Part shown: positions 32,659-42,253 of the stretch, in pieces
Position numbering within the stretch: position 1 is the stretch's first letter
Layout of the letters: each line of letters opens with the position of its first letter
NCBI GenBank assembly: GCA_036746315.1
Contig: DAIOEK010000009.1
Coordinates: forward strand, 3,585-67,584
DNA length: 64,000 nt
Source: DAIOEK01 sp036746315
GTDB lineage: Bacteria; Chloroflexota; Anaerolineae; Anaerolineales; Anaerolineaceae
Reading direction: 5' to 3'
Notes under the pieces: generated by a model
Told to the model about the DNA's origin: nothing
The model's input: only the letters and a program-made list of their open reading frames with translations
Database searches by the model: none
Translations under genes and position numbers: made by a program

Positions 32659-33210
32659 TCAAACAATAAACGGAATGAACATCTTCGTCCGCTGCATGTA
32701 GGTCTGATACTCTGCCCCAAAGAATGCAATACATTCCCTTTCATCAGCCCGTGCCGTGGCTGCCAGTAAAACCGAAGCAGCCAGCGCCAGTATGAACGCC
32801 GCCATCCCGGGCAGCTTAAAGAATATGCCCCAGGTGAGGAGCAGCAATGAACTGTACAGGGGATGGCGAATATAACGGTAAATTCCCGATGTAACCACCT
32901 TTGTGGTCTTTTCGAAAGCCAACAGGTTCGGGTCGCCTTCGCGCTCTTCAACCGGCTTTCCGCCGGTCACCAGGGAACGGACACCCAAAACGAGCGAAAC
33001 GATGGATGCGACAAGCAAAATCCACGAGATGATCTGATGCCACGCAAGGGGGGTACGGAACCAATACTGAATATTTAATGCAAACAATCCGGCGATGCAC
33101 TCCCAGGCAAAAAACCGATAGAACCCATGCGAACGGGGTTTGAACAGGGAATGGCGCGAGATGTAAATAATTACCATCGATGCCGCCAGGAAAGCAATCC
33201 AGCTATACAT
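32659..33210 (-). CDS. Isoprenylcysteine methyltransferase-family membrane protein (ICMT/PEMT type), copy 2
   Basis: This 183-residue protein has about five membrane helices, the motif SGIYRYIRHPLYSSLLLL and the C-terminal DERECIAFFGAEYQTYMQRT, all canonical for this family. It is closer to consensus than its downstream neighbour. GGGAGGA lies before the ATG. Two such genes in a row with an LCM-type methyltransferase suggest a small-molecule or lipid methylation unit, but no substrate can be given. Confidence 0.82.
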   Translation of the reverse strand: MYSWIAFLAASMVIIYISRHSLFKPRSHGFYRFFAWECIAGLFALNIQYWFRTPLAWHQIISWILLVASIVSLVLGVRSLVTGGKPVEEREGDPNLLAFEKTTKVVTSGIYRYIRHPLYSSLLLLTWGIFFKLPGMAAFILALAASVLLAATARADERECIAFFGAEYQTYMQRTKMFIPFIV

Positions 33211-33249
33211 TTAATCCTCCCGCACCATCGAAGAACCAATTCCGAACGG

Positions 33250-34065
33250 CTATCCTCCCAGCTTCAAGCGGATAAGGTATTGGATCTTCATCATGTCAGA
33301 AATCCAACCGGCAAAACGAAGGCTGGCATCCATCCTGCCTTCCCGAAAATAGAAGAGCGTATCCAGAATGCGGAAACGGCTGTCCCAAGCCAAAAGATCA
33401 CGCGGATGCGCCAGCCCCCAGGTGAGATAAGAGCGTTCATCCATCCCGGCGTTTTTGATCACCATCTTGTTGGCGATTTTTACGCCCCTGGGGGAACTGA
33501 CATCGAAAAAGATCTCGCTCCCCGGGAACCTGTCTGTCAGCCGTTTGAGGAACCCCTTTACCTCCGCTTCGGTGAAGTAATAGAAAACGCCGCAGCATAT
33601 CCAGAAAACGCCATCGTGGACGGTGATCTCATTCGGCCAGTTTTCATCCAGGAAGGATGCCGCAATGGTTTTGCTTCTCCCCGTTTCGGGTATGAACTGT
33701 CTGCGCAAGGCAATCACATCCGACAGGTCCAGGTCGTACCACAGCAGCTTACCGTTATCCACGCGGCTGAAGGTGGTATCCAGCCCGCAGCCGATATTCA
33801 CAATCGTCCCGCCGGGATGTTCTTCCAAGAAATTGCGGATGGCAACATCCCCCAGGCGGCTGCGCTGGATCCAGGCAAACTGGCTCAACGGGCTCATGTT
33901 TGCCGCAATGGCCGTAAAGTCGAAATCCACCCTGTTCATCACCTCAACCGCCAGCGGATCCACCAGCAGCGGATCCGCTTTTTGTGTTTCCTGCGCCCTG
34001 CCCCACAACGGCAGGAATAAAGTCTTTTGCACGTTCCCCAAATCGACTTTCAGTTTTTCCGGCAT
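33250..34065 (-). CDS. Leucine-carboxyl-methyltransferase-family SAM enzyme
   Basis: This 271-residue protein shows the LCM/PPM-like pattern: a helical N-terminal part with LPLWGRAQETQK, motif I VNIGCGLDTTFSRVD, then LWYDLDLSDVI and a cap region. Related bacterial proteins are polyketide-locus O-methyltransferases or unknown. The ATG at 34065 has AAAGGTG upstream; the longer frame has no plausible signal. A CWICCGVFYYF segment marks the usual 'EGVLxYL' position but with Cys residues. Confidence 0.82.
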   Translation of the reverse strand: MPEKLKVDLGNVQKTLFLPLWGRAQETQKADPLLVDPLAVEVMNRVDFDFTAIAANMSPLSQFAWIQRSRLGDVAIRNFLEEHPGGTIVNIGCGLDTTFSRVDNGKLLWYDLDLSDVIALRRQFIPETGRSKTIAASFLDENWPNEITVHDGVFWICCGVFYYFTEAEVKGFLKRLTDRFPGSEIFFDVSSPRGVKIANKMVIKNAGMDERSYLTWGLAHPRDLLAWDSRFRILDTLFYFREGRMDASLRFAGWISDMMKIQYLIRLKLGG

Positions 34066-34186
34066 AACTTCACCTTTTCTTTCTGACGCATACAGTGTCT
34101 TTTGTGAATCATGTCCGTTTATTGAATTGCTGTAATTAATTACGCAAAACCGGGTGGATGGATGCATAAAAGCATCAACTGACAAG

Positions 34187-34525
34187 TTAGTTCAGAAACA
34201 GGAACCCGCCGGCCAGCAGGAAAAGCACAAACAATCCGGGCACCAGAGCCAGCCATACAACCCAGGATCGCTCACCCCGGCGGATGACCGCAAAAAGGCC
34301 GGTTGCCCCGGCTGCCAAACCGCAAAGCATGATAAATATCCCATAGACGGGCAGCACTGCCTGAAGCCATTCCTGATCAATGCCCACCTGCCCGAGCAGA
34401 CTCGAATTGATGAAGTTCAGCAAGCCAAACAAGAACGCCAGTGCCACCGCCCACCAGCCCAGCTTTGTGGAAGGCAGATTAAAAAATGGACGGTCTTGAT
34501 TTTTTAAGTCATTTTGCTTTTTCAT
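34187..34525 (-). CDS. Small three-helix membrane protein
   Basis: This 112-residue protein has three hydrophobic segments (about 22-42, 58-80 and 90-110) and short basic loops. No family motif recognised. It precedes the methyltransferase block on the same strand after a 121-bp gap. Confidence 0.55.
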   Translation of the reverse strand: MKKQNDLKNQDRPFFNLPSTKLGWWAVALAFLFGLLNFINSSLLGQVGIDQEWLQAVLPVYGIFIMLCGLAAGATGLFAVIRRGERSWVVWLALVPGLFVLFLLAGGFLFLN

Positions 34526-34568
34526 TTGCCACCCAATCCATCGAACGGAGAGAATATTTCCATTCCGC

Positions 34569-35222
34569 TCAAACGTATCCCGCCGAATGAATCCATCGCT
34601 TAATATCGCGCTGCCCTAACTTTCCCTTGAAAAAGCGATTATCCGCATTCACCCGCTCCAGAGCAGCGCACAGCGCCCCGGGCTCCGCATTTGCCAGTTC
34701 CACAGCGCTGCCGTACCCAGCTTCCAGCAGCATTTTCGCCGAAAGCGGGCTGGTCCATTGCACCCGGGTAAGGTCGCACAACCGGCAAAGCTCACCCGCC
34801 GTTGCTTCATCCACACCCAGCGATGCGATTCTGTCCCTGCCATCCGCACCCGCCGCCAACTCAAAGTAACCCAGTGTGGTGGATATCCCGCCGGCTGCCA
34901 GCCTGTCGATCTGCTGCGCTGCAATCCAGTTGAATTCCTGCAACGGATACGGCTTGGGGAAATAGCTCTCGATCTCCCGCCGCAGCAGATTCAGGTACCC
35001 CGCATCGATGCCGGTAAGCGCAGCCAGCTTTTTCATCTTTTCCGCGTTTTTTAGTTCCCTGCGCAGATTCGCAAAGGTGTGGATGCCCTGCGCCTTCAGT
35101 AAATCGAATTTCTCCCGAATGCCTTCCTTTAAACATGCCCGGCTTGGAACCAGATCGGAGGACTCGATCCTTTCCTGCAGATCATCCAGACTGATCTTTT
35201 CAGCATCAATATGGTATGCCAT
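34569..35222 (-). CDS. DUF4332-like helix-hairpin-helix protein
   Basis: This 217-residue protein consists of repeated HhH-type segments, for example 'LKAQGIHTFANLRREL', 'LAALTGIDAGYLNLLRREI' and 'LLEAGYGSAVELANAEPGAL', as in DUF4332 proteins. Non-specific DNA binding is the usual guess for such folds. Of three clustered Met codons, the one at 35222 has GGGAG at the best distance. It is divergent from the DnaE2-like polymerase gene, sharing a 180-bp intergenic region. Confidence 0.7.
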   Translation of the reverse strand: MAYHIDAEKISLDDLQERIESSDLVPSRACLKEGIREKFDLLKAQGIHTFANLRRELKNAEKMKKLAALTGIDAGYLNLLRREIESYFPKPYPLQEFNWIAAQQIDRLAAGGISTTLGYFELAAGADGRDRIASLGVDEATAGELCRLCDLTRVQWTSPLSAKMLLEAGYGSAVELANAEPGALCAALERVNADNRFFKGKLGQRDIKRWIHSAGYV

Positions 35223-35402
35223 CATTTTCTCCCGTTCCATTCCCCAGCAGAAGTTCATCCACCGGCAGGTGAAGAGTATTCCACCGGTTCAGGCAGTCCC
35301 CGCACATTGCCATTGACTATCCCAATGATGATTATAAGGAATTATGGGAATGTACACCACACCAAACACCTAAAATCAACATTGCGTTTAGAATCCAGGT
35401 AT

Positions 35403-38400
35403 ATGTTCGTTCATCTTTGCACCCACTCGGCGTATTCACTGATGGAAGGTCTGGCGCTCCCAGGGGATCTTGCCCGGGCTGCCCGCGCGGACGGTATGTC
35501 CGCCCTGGGGCTGACCGATCACCGTCTGATGACCGGCGCGGTGGAATTTGTGCACGCCTGCCGGGCGGAAGGCATCCGCCCCTTGCTGGGACTGGAGATC
35601 GACCTGCGCGGCGGCAGGCTGCCTTTGCTGGCTGCCAGCCCTGCGGGCTGGGCGAACCTGTGTCGTCTGAGCAGCGCGCTGGCGCTGCGAGACTCCCCCG
35701 ATGAACCCTGCCCGCCGGGGCTGCTGGCATCCCATGCTGCAGATGTGATCGCCCTGGGCGGCGAACTCGCCGAAATATACAGCCTGAAGGATATCTTTGC
35801 CGACCGGCTGTATCTCACCCTGCAAAACCCGGGACGCGGGCTGCCGGTCTCCAACCTGGCGCGGGAATTGGACGTGCAGCTGGTCGCCACAGCGCCGGTG
35901 TATTATCTGACTCCCGAACAGGCTGCCCTCCAGCAGACAGTAACCGCCATGCGCACGCTCCAGCCGGTCTCCGAACTGCCGGCAGGGGCATTTGCTCCCC
36001 CGGGTGCATCCCTTCTACGCAGCATCGAAATGGAAGCGCGCTTCCGGCACTTTCCCAAAGCGATCAAAGCCACGCTCGAAGTCGCCGAACGCTGCCGGTT
36101 CGACCTCCCGCTCGGGGAGCCGCGCATGCCCGCAGTGCCGCTGCCGCCGGGCATGACCGCCGCCCAGACGTTGCGCCTGCGCGCAGAGGCGGGCGCCCGC
36201 AGACATTACGGCAGCATCACACCGGAAATCCAGGCACGTCTCGACCACGAACTCGAAGTGATCGCCCGCCTGGGCTTCGAAGCGGTGTTCCTGATCGTGG
36301 AAGACATCCTCAACTTTGCCCGCCAGACAGGCGTACCCTACTCCTCGCGCGGATCAGCCGCCTCCTCCCTGGTGGCACACTGCCTGGATATCACCAGCCC
36401 TGATCCCCTGCGGCTGAACCTGTACTTCGAGCGCTTCCTCAACCCCGAACGAACCATCCCGCCCGACATCGACACCGACCTGTGCTCCATCCGCCGCGAC
36501 AGCATCATCCGGCACGTATTCGAGACCTACGGTGCAGACCGGGTTGCCATGGTGGGCACCATCAATCGTTTTCGCCCCCGCTCTGCACTGGGAGAAGTCG
36601 CCAAGGCTCACGGCATGGACCCGGCGAAGATACGTGAGATGGTCAACCAGCTGCCATATGGTTTCTGGGCGCGCTTCGAAGAACACCAGACCGATGGCGC
36701 TGCGCCGCCCTCGCCCTTCGCGGAACTGCAAACCGCCCATCCCTCGCCAGCCTACCGGCAGATATTCGCCGAAGCGGAAGCGCTGCTCAAGCTGCCCCGC
36801 CATCTCTCGGTGCATGCCGGCGGCATCATCGTGTCGCCGGGTCCGATGACCGACCTGGTACCGGTGATGCGTTCAGGCAGCAAAGGCATCGTCATCACCC
36901 AGTTCGATCTCGACTCGGTGGAAGCGCTGGGGCTGGTCAAGATCGATCTGCTTGGCATCCGCGGGCTGACCGTTCTAGGGGATGTCGCCGAGTTCATCCA
37001 GGCACAGCAGCCCAAACGTTACCCCACCCGGCTGGCGGTGCTGGATGCCACACCGGCTGAAGACTCCGCCACCTCCGACCGCATCGAGAACGGGCAGACC
37101 ATCGGTTGTTTTCAGATCGAAAGCCCCGGCATGCGCGCCACCCTGCGCGAGATCCACGCCCGCAGCCAGGATGATGTAATGGTCGCCCTGGCGCTCTTCC
37201 GCCCCGGTCCGCTGACCGGCGGGCTGAAAGACGCCTTCGTGCGGCGCTTCAAAGGGCAGGAGGCGGTACAGCATCTGCATCCGGCGCTGGCTCCCCTGCT
37301 GGACGAGACCTTTGGCGTGATCCTCTACCAGGAGCAGGTGCTGCGCATCGCCAACGCGCTGGCCGGTTTCAGCCTGGCCGAGGCGGATCTGCTGCGGCGG
37401 GCGATGAGCCACTTCGACCCCGGCAAGCGCATGCAGGAGTTGCAGCACAAATTCATCACCGAAGCCCAGGCACGCAGCAATGTGCCGCCGGAGACCGGGG
37501 AGCGCATCTGGGAGATGATGGCGGCCTTCGCGGGATATGGCTTCCCCAAGGCACACGCCGCCTCGTACGCACAGGTCGCCTGGCGCTCCGCCTGGTGCAA
37601 AACACATTTCCCGGCGGAGTTCATGGCAGCCGTGCTTGCCAACTGGGGCGGATACTACAGCCAGCGCGTTTACCTCAGCGAAGCGCACCGGCTGGGGCTG
37701 GCGGTACACCCGCCGCACATCAACCATTCCGGGGTGAATTTCGTCGTTTCGCCCGATGACGGGGCACTGTATATGGGGCTCGACCAGGTCAAAGACCTGA
37801 CCCGCCGCACCATCGAGCGTATCCGCCGCCAGCGCCCCTTCCACTCGCTGGAGGACTTCCTCACCCGCGTGGACCCGCGCCCGCAGGAGGCGGACAACCT
37901 GGTGCGCGTCGCCGCACTGGACGGGATGGGCAACATCCCCACCCTGCTGCGCCGCCTGGGGGGCGGACGCTGGATACCGGGGCAGATGAACCTGTTCACC
38001 TGGGAGACGGCGGCAGAGGAGGATTGGGGCGTGGCGCAGAAAGCCGCCGCCCAGCAGGAAATTTTGGACATCAGCCTCGAAGCGCACCCGCTGGAACTTG
38101 CCGAAGCGCGCATCCGCGCCGCGGGGGCGCTCACCACCGTGGATGCCGCCGGACTGGTCGGTCAGCGGGTGACCGTGGCGGGGGTGAAGCAGACCTCACA
38201 CCGCAGCCGCACCTCGCGCGGGGATGCCATGCTGTTCCTGACCCTCGAAGACCTTTCGGGTATGCTGGATGTGGTGCTCTTCCCGGATGCCTACCGCCAG
38301 TACAAGCGCGTCCTCTCCGGCTCCGGTCCGTTCCTGATCAGCGGTGTGGTGGAGATGGATGATACACGCGGCGAACCGCTACTGAAGGCGGAGCGGGTGA

Positions 38401-38414
38401 TCTCCCTTGCCTGA
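35403..38414 (+). CDS. DnaE2/ImuC-like DNA polymerase III alpha subunit
   Basis: This 1003-residue protein has an N-terminal PHP domain (1-200; HSAYSLMEGL, LTDH) and then a C-family polymerase core with catalytic Asp in PDIDTD (354-359; D355 and D357). GTINRFRPRSALGEVAKAHG follows and resembles error-prone DnaE2 more than replicative DnaE. The C-terminus has HhH repeats and an OB domain (VTVAGVKQTSHRSRTSRGDA). It is shorter than replicative DnaE (about 1150). No ImuA or ImuB gene is nearby and no LexA box was noticed. A role in translesion synthesis is inferred. Confidence 0.82.
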   Translation: MFVHLCTHSAYSLMEGLALPGDLARAARADGMSALGLTDHRLMTGAVEFVHACRAEGIRPLLGLEIDLRGGRLPLLAASPAGWANLCRLSSALALRDSPDEPCPPGLLASHAADVIALGGELAEIYSLKDIFADRLYLTLQNPGRGLPVSNLARELDVQLVATAPVYYLTPEQAALQQTVTAMRTLQPVSELPAGAFAPPGASLLRSIEMEARFRHFPKAIKATLEVAERCRFDLPLGEPRMPAVPLPPGMTAAQTLRLRAEAGARRHYGSITPEIQARLDHELEVIARLGFEAVFLIVEDILNFARQTGVPYSSRGSAASSLVAHCLDITSPDPLRLNLYFERFLNPERTIPPDIDTDLCSIRRDSIIRHVFETYGADRVAMVGTINRFRPRSALGEVAKAHGMDPAKIREMVNQLPYGFWARFEEHQTDGAAPPSPFAELQTAHPSPAYRQIFAEAEALLKLPRHLSVHAGGIIVSPGPMTDLVPVMRSGSKGIVITQFDLDSVEALGLVKIDLLGIRGLTVLGDVAEFIQAQQPKRYPTRLAVLDATPAEDSATSDRIENGQTIGCFQIESPGMRATLREIHARSQDDVMVALALFRPGPLTGGLKDAFVRRFKGQEAVQHLHPALAPLLDETFGVILYQEQVLRIANALAGFSLAEADLLRRAMSHFDPGKRMQELQHKFITEAQARSNVPPETGERIWEMMAAFAGYGFPKAHAASYAQVAWRSAWCKTHFPAEFMAAVLANWGGYYSQRVYLSEAHRLGLAVHPPHINHSGVNFVVSPDDGALYMGLDQVKDLTRRTIERIRRQRPFHSLEDFLTRVDPRPQEADNLVRVAALDGMGNIPTLLRRLGGGRWIPGQMNLFTWETAAEEDWGVAQKAAAQQEILDISLEAHPLELAEARIRAAGALTTVDAAGLVGQRVTVAGVKQTSHRSRTSRGDAMLFLTLEDLSGMLDVVLFPDAYRQYKRVLSGSGPFLISGVVEMDDTRGEPLLKAERVISLA

Positions 38415-38698
38415 GCGACCGATGATTTGCATTTAGTAATGAAATGAAAATTTTCCAGACCGGCTTTCAATTCCGCAAATTTTAGCCTTCCCTTTCATTT
38501 TACGCACAAAAGGAGGCGGATTCTACCTGTCAACTGTGACAATTGTTTGTGAAACAAACAGTCTGAATCTCACGAAATTGGTGTGCCATCCCCGCCCAAG
38601 TCCATCCTTCCGGTAGCAAAACATTGAACAAGCAAATTGATAACAGCAGGCAGACCCGCTATGATGTGGGTAAGGATCATTAATGAAAGGAGAAAAAT

Positions 38699-38953
38699 AT
38701 GGGCATACTCTCATGGATCATCGTAGGATTGATTGCCGGCTGGCTGGCCGGGCTGGTAATGAAAACCAGATTCGGCGTGATCGGCAATATCATCGTAGGC
38801 ATTATCGGCGGGCTGCTGGGCGGCTGGCTGGCGGGTGTATTATTCAAAACCGCCAACGCGGTCTCGGGCATCAACCTGACCACCATTCTGGTATCGTTCC
38901 TGGGGGCGGTCGTCTTGATCTTTCTGGTGCGGCTGGTTACCGGAAGGCGATAA
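38699..38953 (+). CDS. GlsB/YeaQ/YmgE-family stress-response membrane protein
   Basis: This 84-residue protein has three membrane helices with the Gly-rich pattern WIIVGLIAGWLAG and IIVGIIGGLLGGWLAG that defines this family (often called transglycosylase-associated protein). Such proteins are induced by stress in many bacteria; mechanism unknown. An AAAGGAG site lies before the ATG and a terminator closes the single-gene unit. Confidence 0.9.
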   Translation: MGILSWIIVGLIAGWLAGLVMKTRFGVIGNIIVGIIGGLLGGWLAGVLFKTANAVSGINLTTILVSFLGAVVLIFLVRLVTGRR

Positions 38954-39472
38954 CCTTCATCCCGATCCGCTACCGGTGACTCCGGACATTTTGCACTTTC
39001 CCTCCGTGAGGAGGGAAAGTGCTTTTAACGCGGCATCGGTTCGCTATAACAATGGTTCTGGAATCTGCAAGGGAAATTGTGGAACGGCTTTCACGAAAGC
39101 GGCGGGAGGCGGACAGCATGTAATTTGCTGTGCAATTTTTCCAATCCAAAATTTAATTTGCGAATAGCGCAGCAGAATTCAATGAGTGTAATAAACCCTT
39201 TGAAATTGGTTCTGAAATAGCTTTTTAAATGGCAAATTGTTTTGAAATTGGTGCCTCAAAAATGAGGCAAACCGCAAAAATGGTGCTAATATTAAGCGAG
39301 TTCAGCCGCGACCGTCACCCTTCCGGGGTGAAAACGTTGGCAAATTTTATTCACGCAGAATTATTTTCATATCCCTTTATTGGTAGAAGTCTGGCCGTTG
39401 CAGGAAAGCGACGGCATGGGTCTTTGTACGGAAAATTTGGGGCAATTATTTTTCATAGAACAAGGATTCGCT
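38954..39472. other. 519-bp gap before the sortase-fusion gene
   Basis: After the terminator at 38993-39026 no gene is supported. The A+T-rich remainder has two small hairpins: GCCTCA with TGAGGC (about 39252-39268), and TCACCC with GGGTGA (about 39315-39331). It may be a long leader for the surface protein. No known riboswitch core was recognised. Confidence 0.5.
38993..39026 (+). terminator. Rho-independent terminator after the GlsB-like gene
   Basis: GCACTTTCCCTCC (38993-39005), loop GTGA, GGAGGGAAAGTGC (39010-39022) and a TTTT tail. Confidence 0.9.
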
Positions 39473-41938
39473 ATGTACCGATCGTTGCGCAAGCTCTTCT
39501 CCTTTCTCCTGTTTGTTTCCCTTTTGCTGGCATCCAATGGTATTCAAACCGTACATGCGGCTCCCGACATTATCGTCAACAGCGCCGGCGATACAACCGG
39601 GACATGCGCCACATCCGGAACGGGCACCTGCAGTCTGCGGGATGCCATTACCTTTGCCAACACACAAAGCGGTGCGGATATCATTGTTTTCGATGCCAGC
39701 CTCTCGGGTGCCACCATCAATCTCAGTTCGACCCTGCCCGATATCAGTGACGACCTGACGATTGATGCATCCGCACTGCCTTCCATGCTGACGATCAGCG
39801 GACAAAGTACGGTACGGGTGATGATTGTCACCAGCAGCGGATCGTTGACGCTGGACACTGTCACAATTTCAAGCGGCTATGCTGAAGGCGGCGCCGGCAT
39901 TTTGAACGCCGGCACACTGACCGTGGCAAACAGCACCCTGTATAACAATTACGCACCCAACAACGGCCGGGGCGGCGGTATTTACAACAACGGGGGGACG
40001 GTAACGATCACCAACAGTACCTTCGTCTACAACAGAACCTACACCGGCGGAGGCGGCGGCATTTACAGCCCATCCGGCTCGGTGACCATAGAAGACAGCA
40101 CCTTCACGAATAATCGTACTTCCGCGGTCGGAGGTGCAATTTTTAACACGGGTTCGCTTTCCATCGTACGCAGCACTTTCTCTGAAAATCTTTCCCTTTA
40201 TGAAGGCGGCGCAATTTATAATAATGGTTCGTTGACCATAAGTGACGACAGTGAATTGGCCGGTAACCAGAGCCAGGGAAACGCTGGCGGAGCTATTTTT
40301 AACAGCAACTCTGCGCAAATCAGCGATACGACAATAACAGGAAATTCCAGCCGCTGTTATGGCGGAGGTGCCATTCTTAATTACGCCGGCACACTGAACA
40401 TTACCCGCTCGACGCTTGCCAATAATGCCGCATACAACTATTGCGGTTCCCAAAATGGCAGCCGGGGCGGCGGCATTTCCATAAACGATGGTACTGTGAC
40501 CGTGATCAATAGCACCTTTTATAATAATTACGCTCCGGATTATGGCGGCGCCATTTACAAGAATTTGGGCACACTGAATGTGCTGAACGATACGTTATCC
40601 GGGAATAATACCGACCTGTACGGCGGCGGCGGTGGTTTGTATCTCAACGATGGAGCCACCAATTTGATCAATACCATCATCGCCAATTCGGGCGGCGGCG
40701 ATTGTTATGGATACATCGGATATCTGGCTACAAAAAACAACAACCTGGTTGAAGATGCCTTGTTCCATTGCCTCATGAATGACGGCGAAAACGGCAATAT
40801 CATCGGGTATGATCCGGTGCTGGATTCCCTTGCAGACAACGGCGGTCCGACGCAAACCATGAAGCTGCTGAGCGGTTCACCCGCCATTGATGCCGGCGAT
40901 AACACCACCTGCCACAGTCTGGGTTATGGAGATCAGCGTGATTATTATCGCGGTTTGGGCGGAGATCGCTGCGATATCGGCGCTTACGAAGTAACCGGAG
41001 GCATCCCCACGGTCGAAAGTTCCAGCCCTGCCAATTCCGGCAGCCTCACCGGAAGGACCACCATTACGGTGACTTATGACCAGGCAATGATCCACGATGG
41101 TTCGAACCGCGCAGCAAATTACATCCCCAACTATCTACTGGTGGAAGATGGCGACAACAATGTATTTGACACACTCTCCTGCGATGGCGGCGTGCAGAGC
41201 GATGATACACAGGTGACCTTTACCAATGCCACGTACAACGAGGGTACGGATACTGCCACGCTCACCCTGCCCTCAGCAGTACCAGGCGGTACTTACCGCC
41301 TGTTTGTGTGCGGCACCACTTCGGTCTGGTCTGCTGCCGAGATAGAACTCAACAACGGCGATGATACGGAGATCAATTTCAGCGCGACAGGCAGCGGGGG
41401 CGGTACTTCATCCACTACGCCGGCAACCTTGCCTGCCACAGGATTTGCACCCGGACGGGTTACCGTATTACCGGAGCAACCACCTGCCGCAAGTTACAGC
41501 ACCACGACCGACCTGCAACTGGTCATCCCCGCCCTGGATGTTGACACGCCCATCGTTGGCATCCCTCAGAATAACGGAACCTGGGATGTTTCCTGGCTGG
41601 GCGAAGATGCCGGCTGGCTGTACGGTTCGGCGTACCCCACCTGGCAGGGCAACACCGTGCTCACCGGGCATGTGTGGAATGCGGATAACACCCCCGGCAT
41701 TTTTGTCAACCTGAAGCAATTGCAATACGGGGACCGCTTCACCATCGAAGCTTACGGGCAGATCTATACCTACGAAGTGCGTGAGAATAAACTGATTTCC
41801 AGAAGGAATGTGGATGGCGCCTTCAAACACGAATCCCTCGATTGGGTCACGCTGCTCTCCTGCGAACAGTACGATCCGGTCAACGGCATTTATCCCTACC
41901 GGCGCCTGGTTCGCGCTGTGCTGGTGGCGGTGGAGTAA
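39473..41938 (+). CDS. Secreted beta-helix protein with LPATG motif fused to a C-terminal sortase domain
   Basis: This 821-residue protein has a signal peptide at 1-29 (VHAA). Residues about 32-510 are a right-handed beta-helix of the CSLRDAI type with many 'GGGIYNNGGTVTITNSTF' turns. A bacterial Ig-like domain (about 515-640) follows. At 653-657 is LPATG, a sortase recognition motif. Residues about 675-821 are a sortase domain with catalytic His733 (LTGHVW), Cys797 (LLSCE) and Arg near 811 (YRRLVRA). No membrane anchor follows. Substrate motif and enzyme are thus in one chain. The ATG has AAGGA seven bases upstream. Confidence 0.85.
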   Translation: MYRSLRKLFSFLLFVSLLLASNGIQTVHAAPDIIVNSAGDTTGTCATSGTGTCSLRDAITFANTQSGADIIVFDASLSGATINLSSTLPDISDDLTIDASALPSMLTISGQSTVRVMIVTSSGSLTLDTVTISSGYAEGGAGILNAGTLTVANSTLYNNYAPNNGRGGGIYNNGGTVTITNSTFVYNRTYTGGGGGIYSPSGSVTIEDSTFTNNRTSAVGGAIFNTGSLSIVRSTFSENLSLYEGGAIYNNGSLTISDDSELAGNQSQGNAGGAIFNSNSAQISDTTITGNSSRCYGGGAILNYAGTLNITRSTLANNAAYNYCGSQNGSRGGGISINDGTVTVINSTFYNNYAPDYGGAIYKNLGTLNVLNDTLSGNNTDLYGGGGGLYLNDGATNLINTIIANSGGGDCYGYIGYLATKNNNLVEDALFHCLMNDGENGNIIGYDPVLDSLADNGGPTQTMKLLSGSPAIDAGDNTTCHSLGYGDQRDYYRGLGGDRCDIGAYEVTGGIPTVESSSPANSGSLTGRTTITVTYDQAMIHDGSNRAANYIPNYLLVEDGDNNVFDTLSCDGGVQSDDTQVTFTNATYNEGTDTATLTLPSAVPGGTYRLFVCGTTSVWSAAEIELNNGDDTEINFSATGSGGGTSSTTPATLPATGFAPGRVTVLPEQPPAASYSTTTDLQLVIPALDVDTPIVGIPQNNGTWDVSWLGEDAGWLYGSAYPTWQGNTVLTGHVWNADNTPGIFVNLKQLQYGDRFTIEAYGQIYTYEVRENKLISRRNVDGAFKHESLDWVTLLSCEQYDPVNGIYPYRRLVRAVLVAVE

Positions 41939-42253
41939 ACACCGGATATCCCGGTCTTTTTGAGCCTTCCCTCCACGCGGAGGGAAGGCTCTTTTTAACG
42001 AAGCATAAACTGCCCTGCTCGCACTCCACCATGTCATGCCATTTTCCCGCAAATTCTTACTCACCCTCCCCCGAACCTGAGTACAATGGAAAATATCATC
42101 CGCCCATTCCGCTGAGAGAACCATGGGACGTTGCACACGCGGCAGGGGGGTGGTGGTATTTCCCGGTGGATAGTCTATAATCAAAAGATACGATGGGTTC
42201 AGCCCGGTAAGGGTATGTATCATCCATGCTCTTCGGAATCGCAAGGGGATCCA
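41939..42253. other. 315-bp gap after the sortase fusion
   Basis: It contains the terminator at 41962-41996 and the promoter region of the following lipoprotein; nothing else was recognised. Confidence 0.5.
41962..41996 (+). terminator. Rho-independent terminator after the sortase fusion gene
   Basis: GAGCCTTCCCTCC (41962-41974), loop ACGC, GGAGGGAAGGCTC (41979-41991) and TTTTT. It resembles the terminator at 38993 in the stem core and tail. Confidence 0.92.

Noticed and set aside
34129..34150. Third copy of the attI-like block (GAATTGC and TAATTAATT)
   Set aside because: Spacing differs from the other two and no GTTRRRY cassette edge follows.
37000..38087. Long minus-strand frame opposite the polymerase gene
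   Set aside because: It is a GC-rich shadow of the polymerase coding strand with no family features.
39050..39472. c-di-GMP riboswitch in the leader of the sortase-fusion gene, suggested by the diguanylate cyclase in the window and the surface-protein context
   Set aside because: The conserved GEMM core sequences could not be found; only short generic hairpins are visible.
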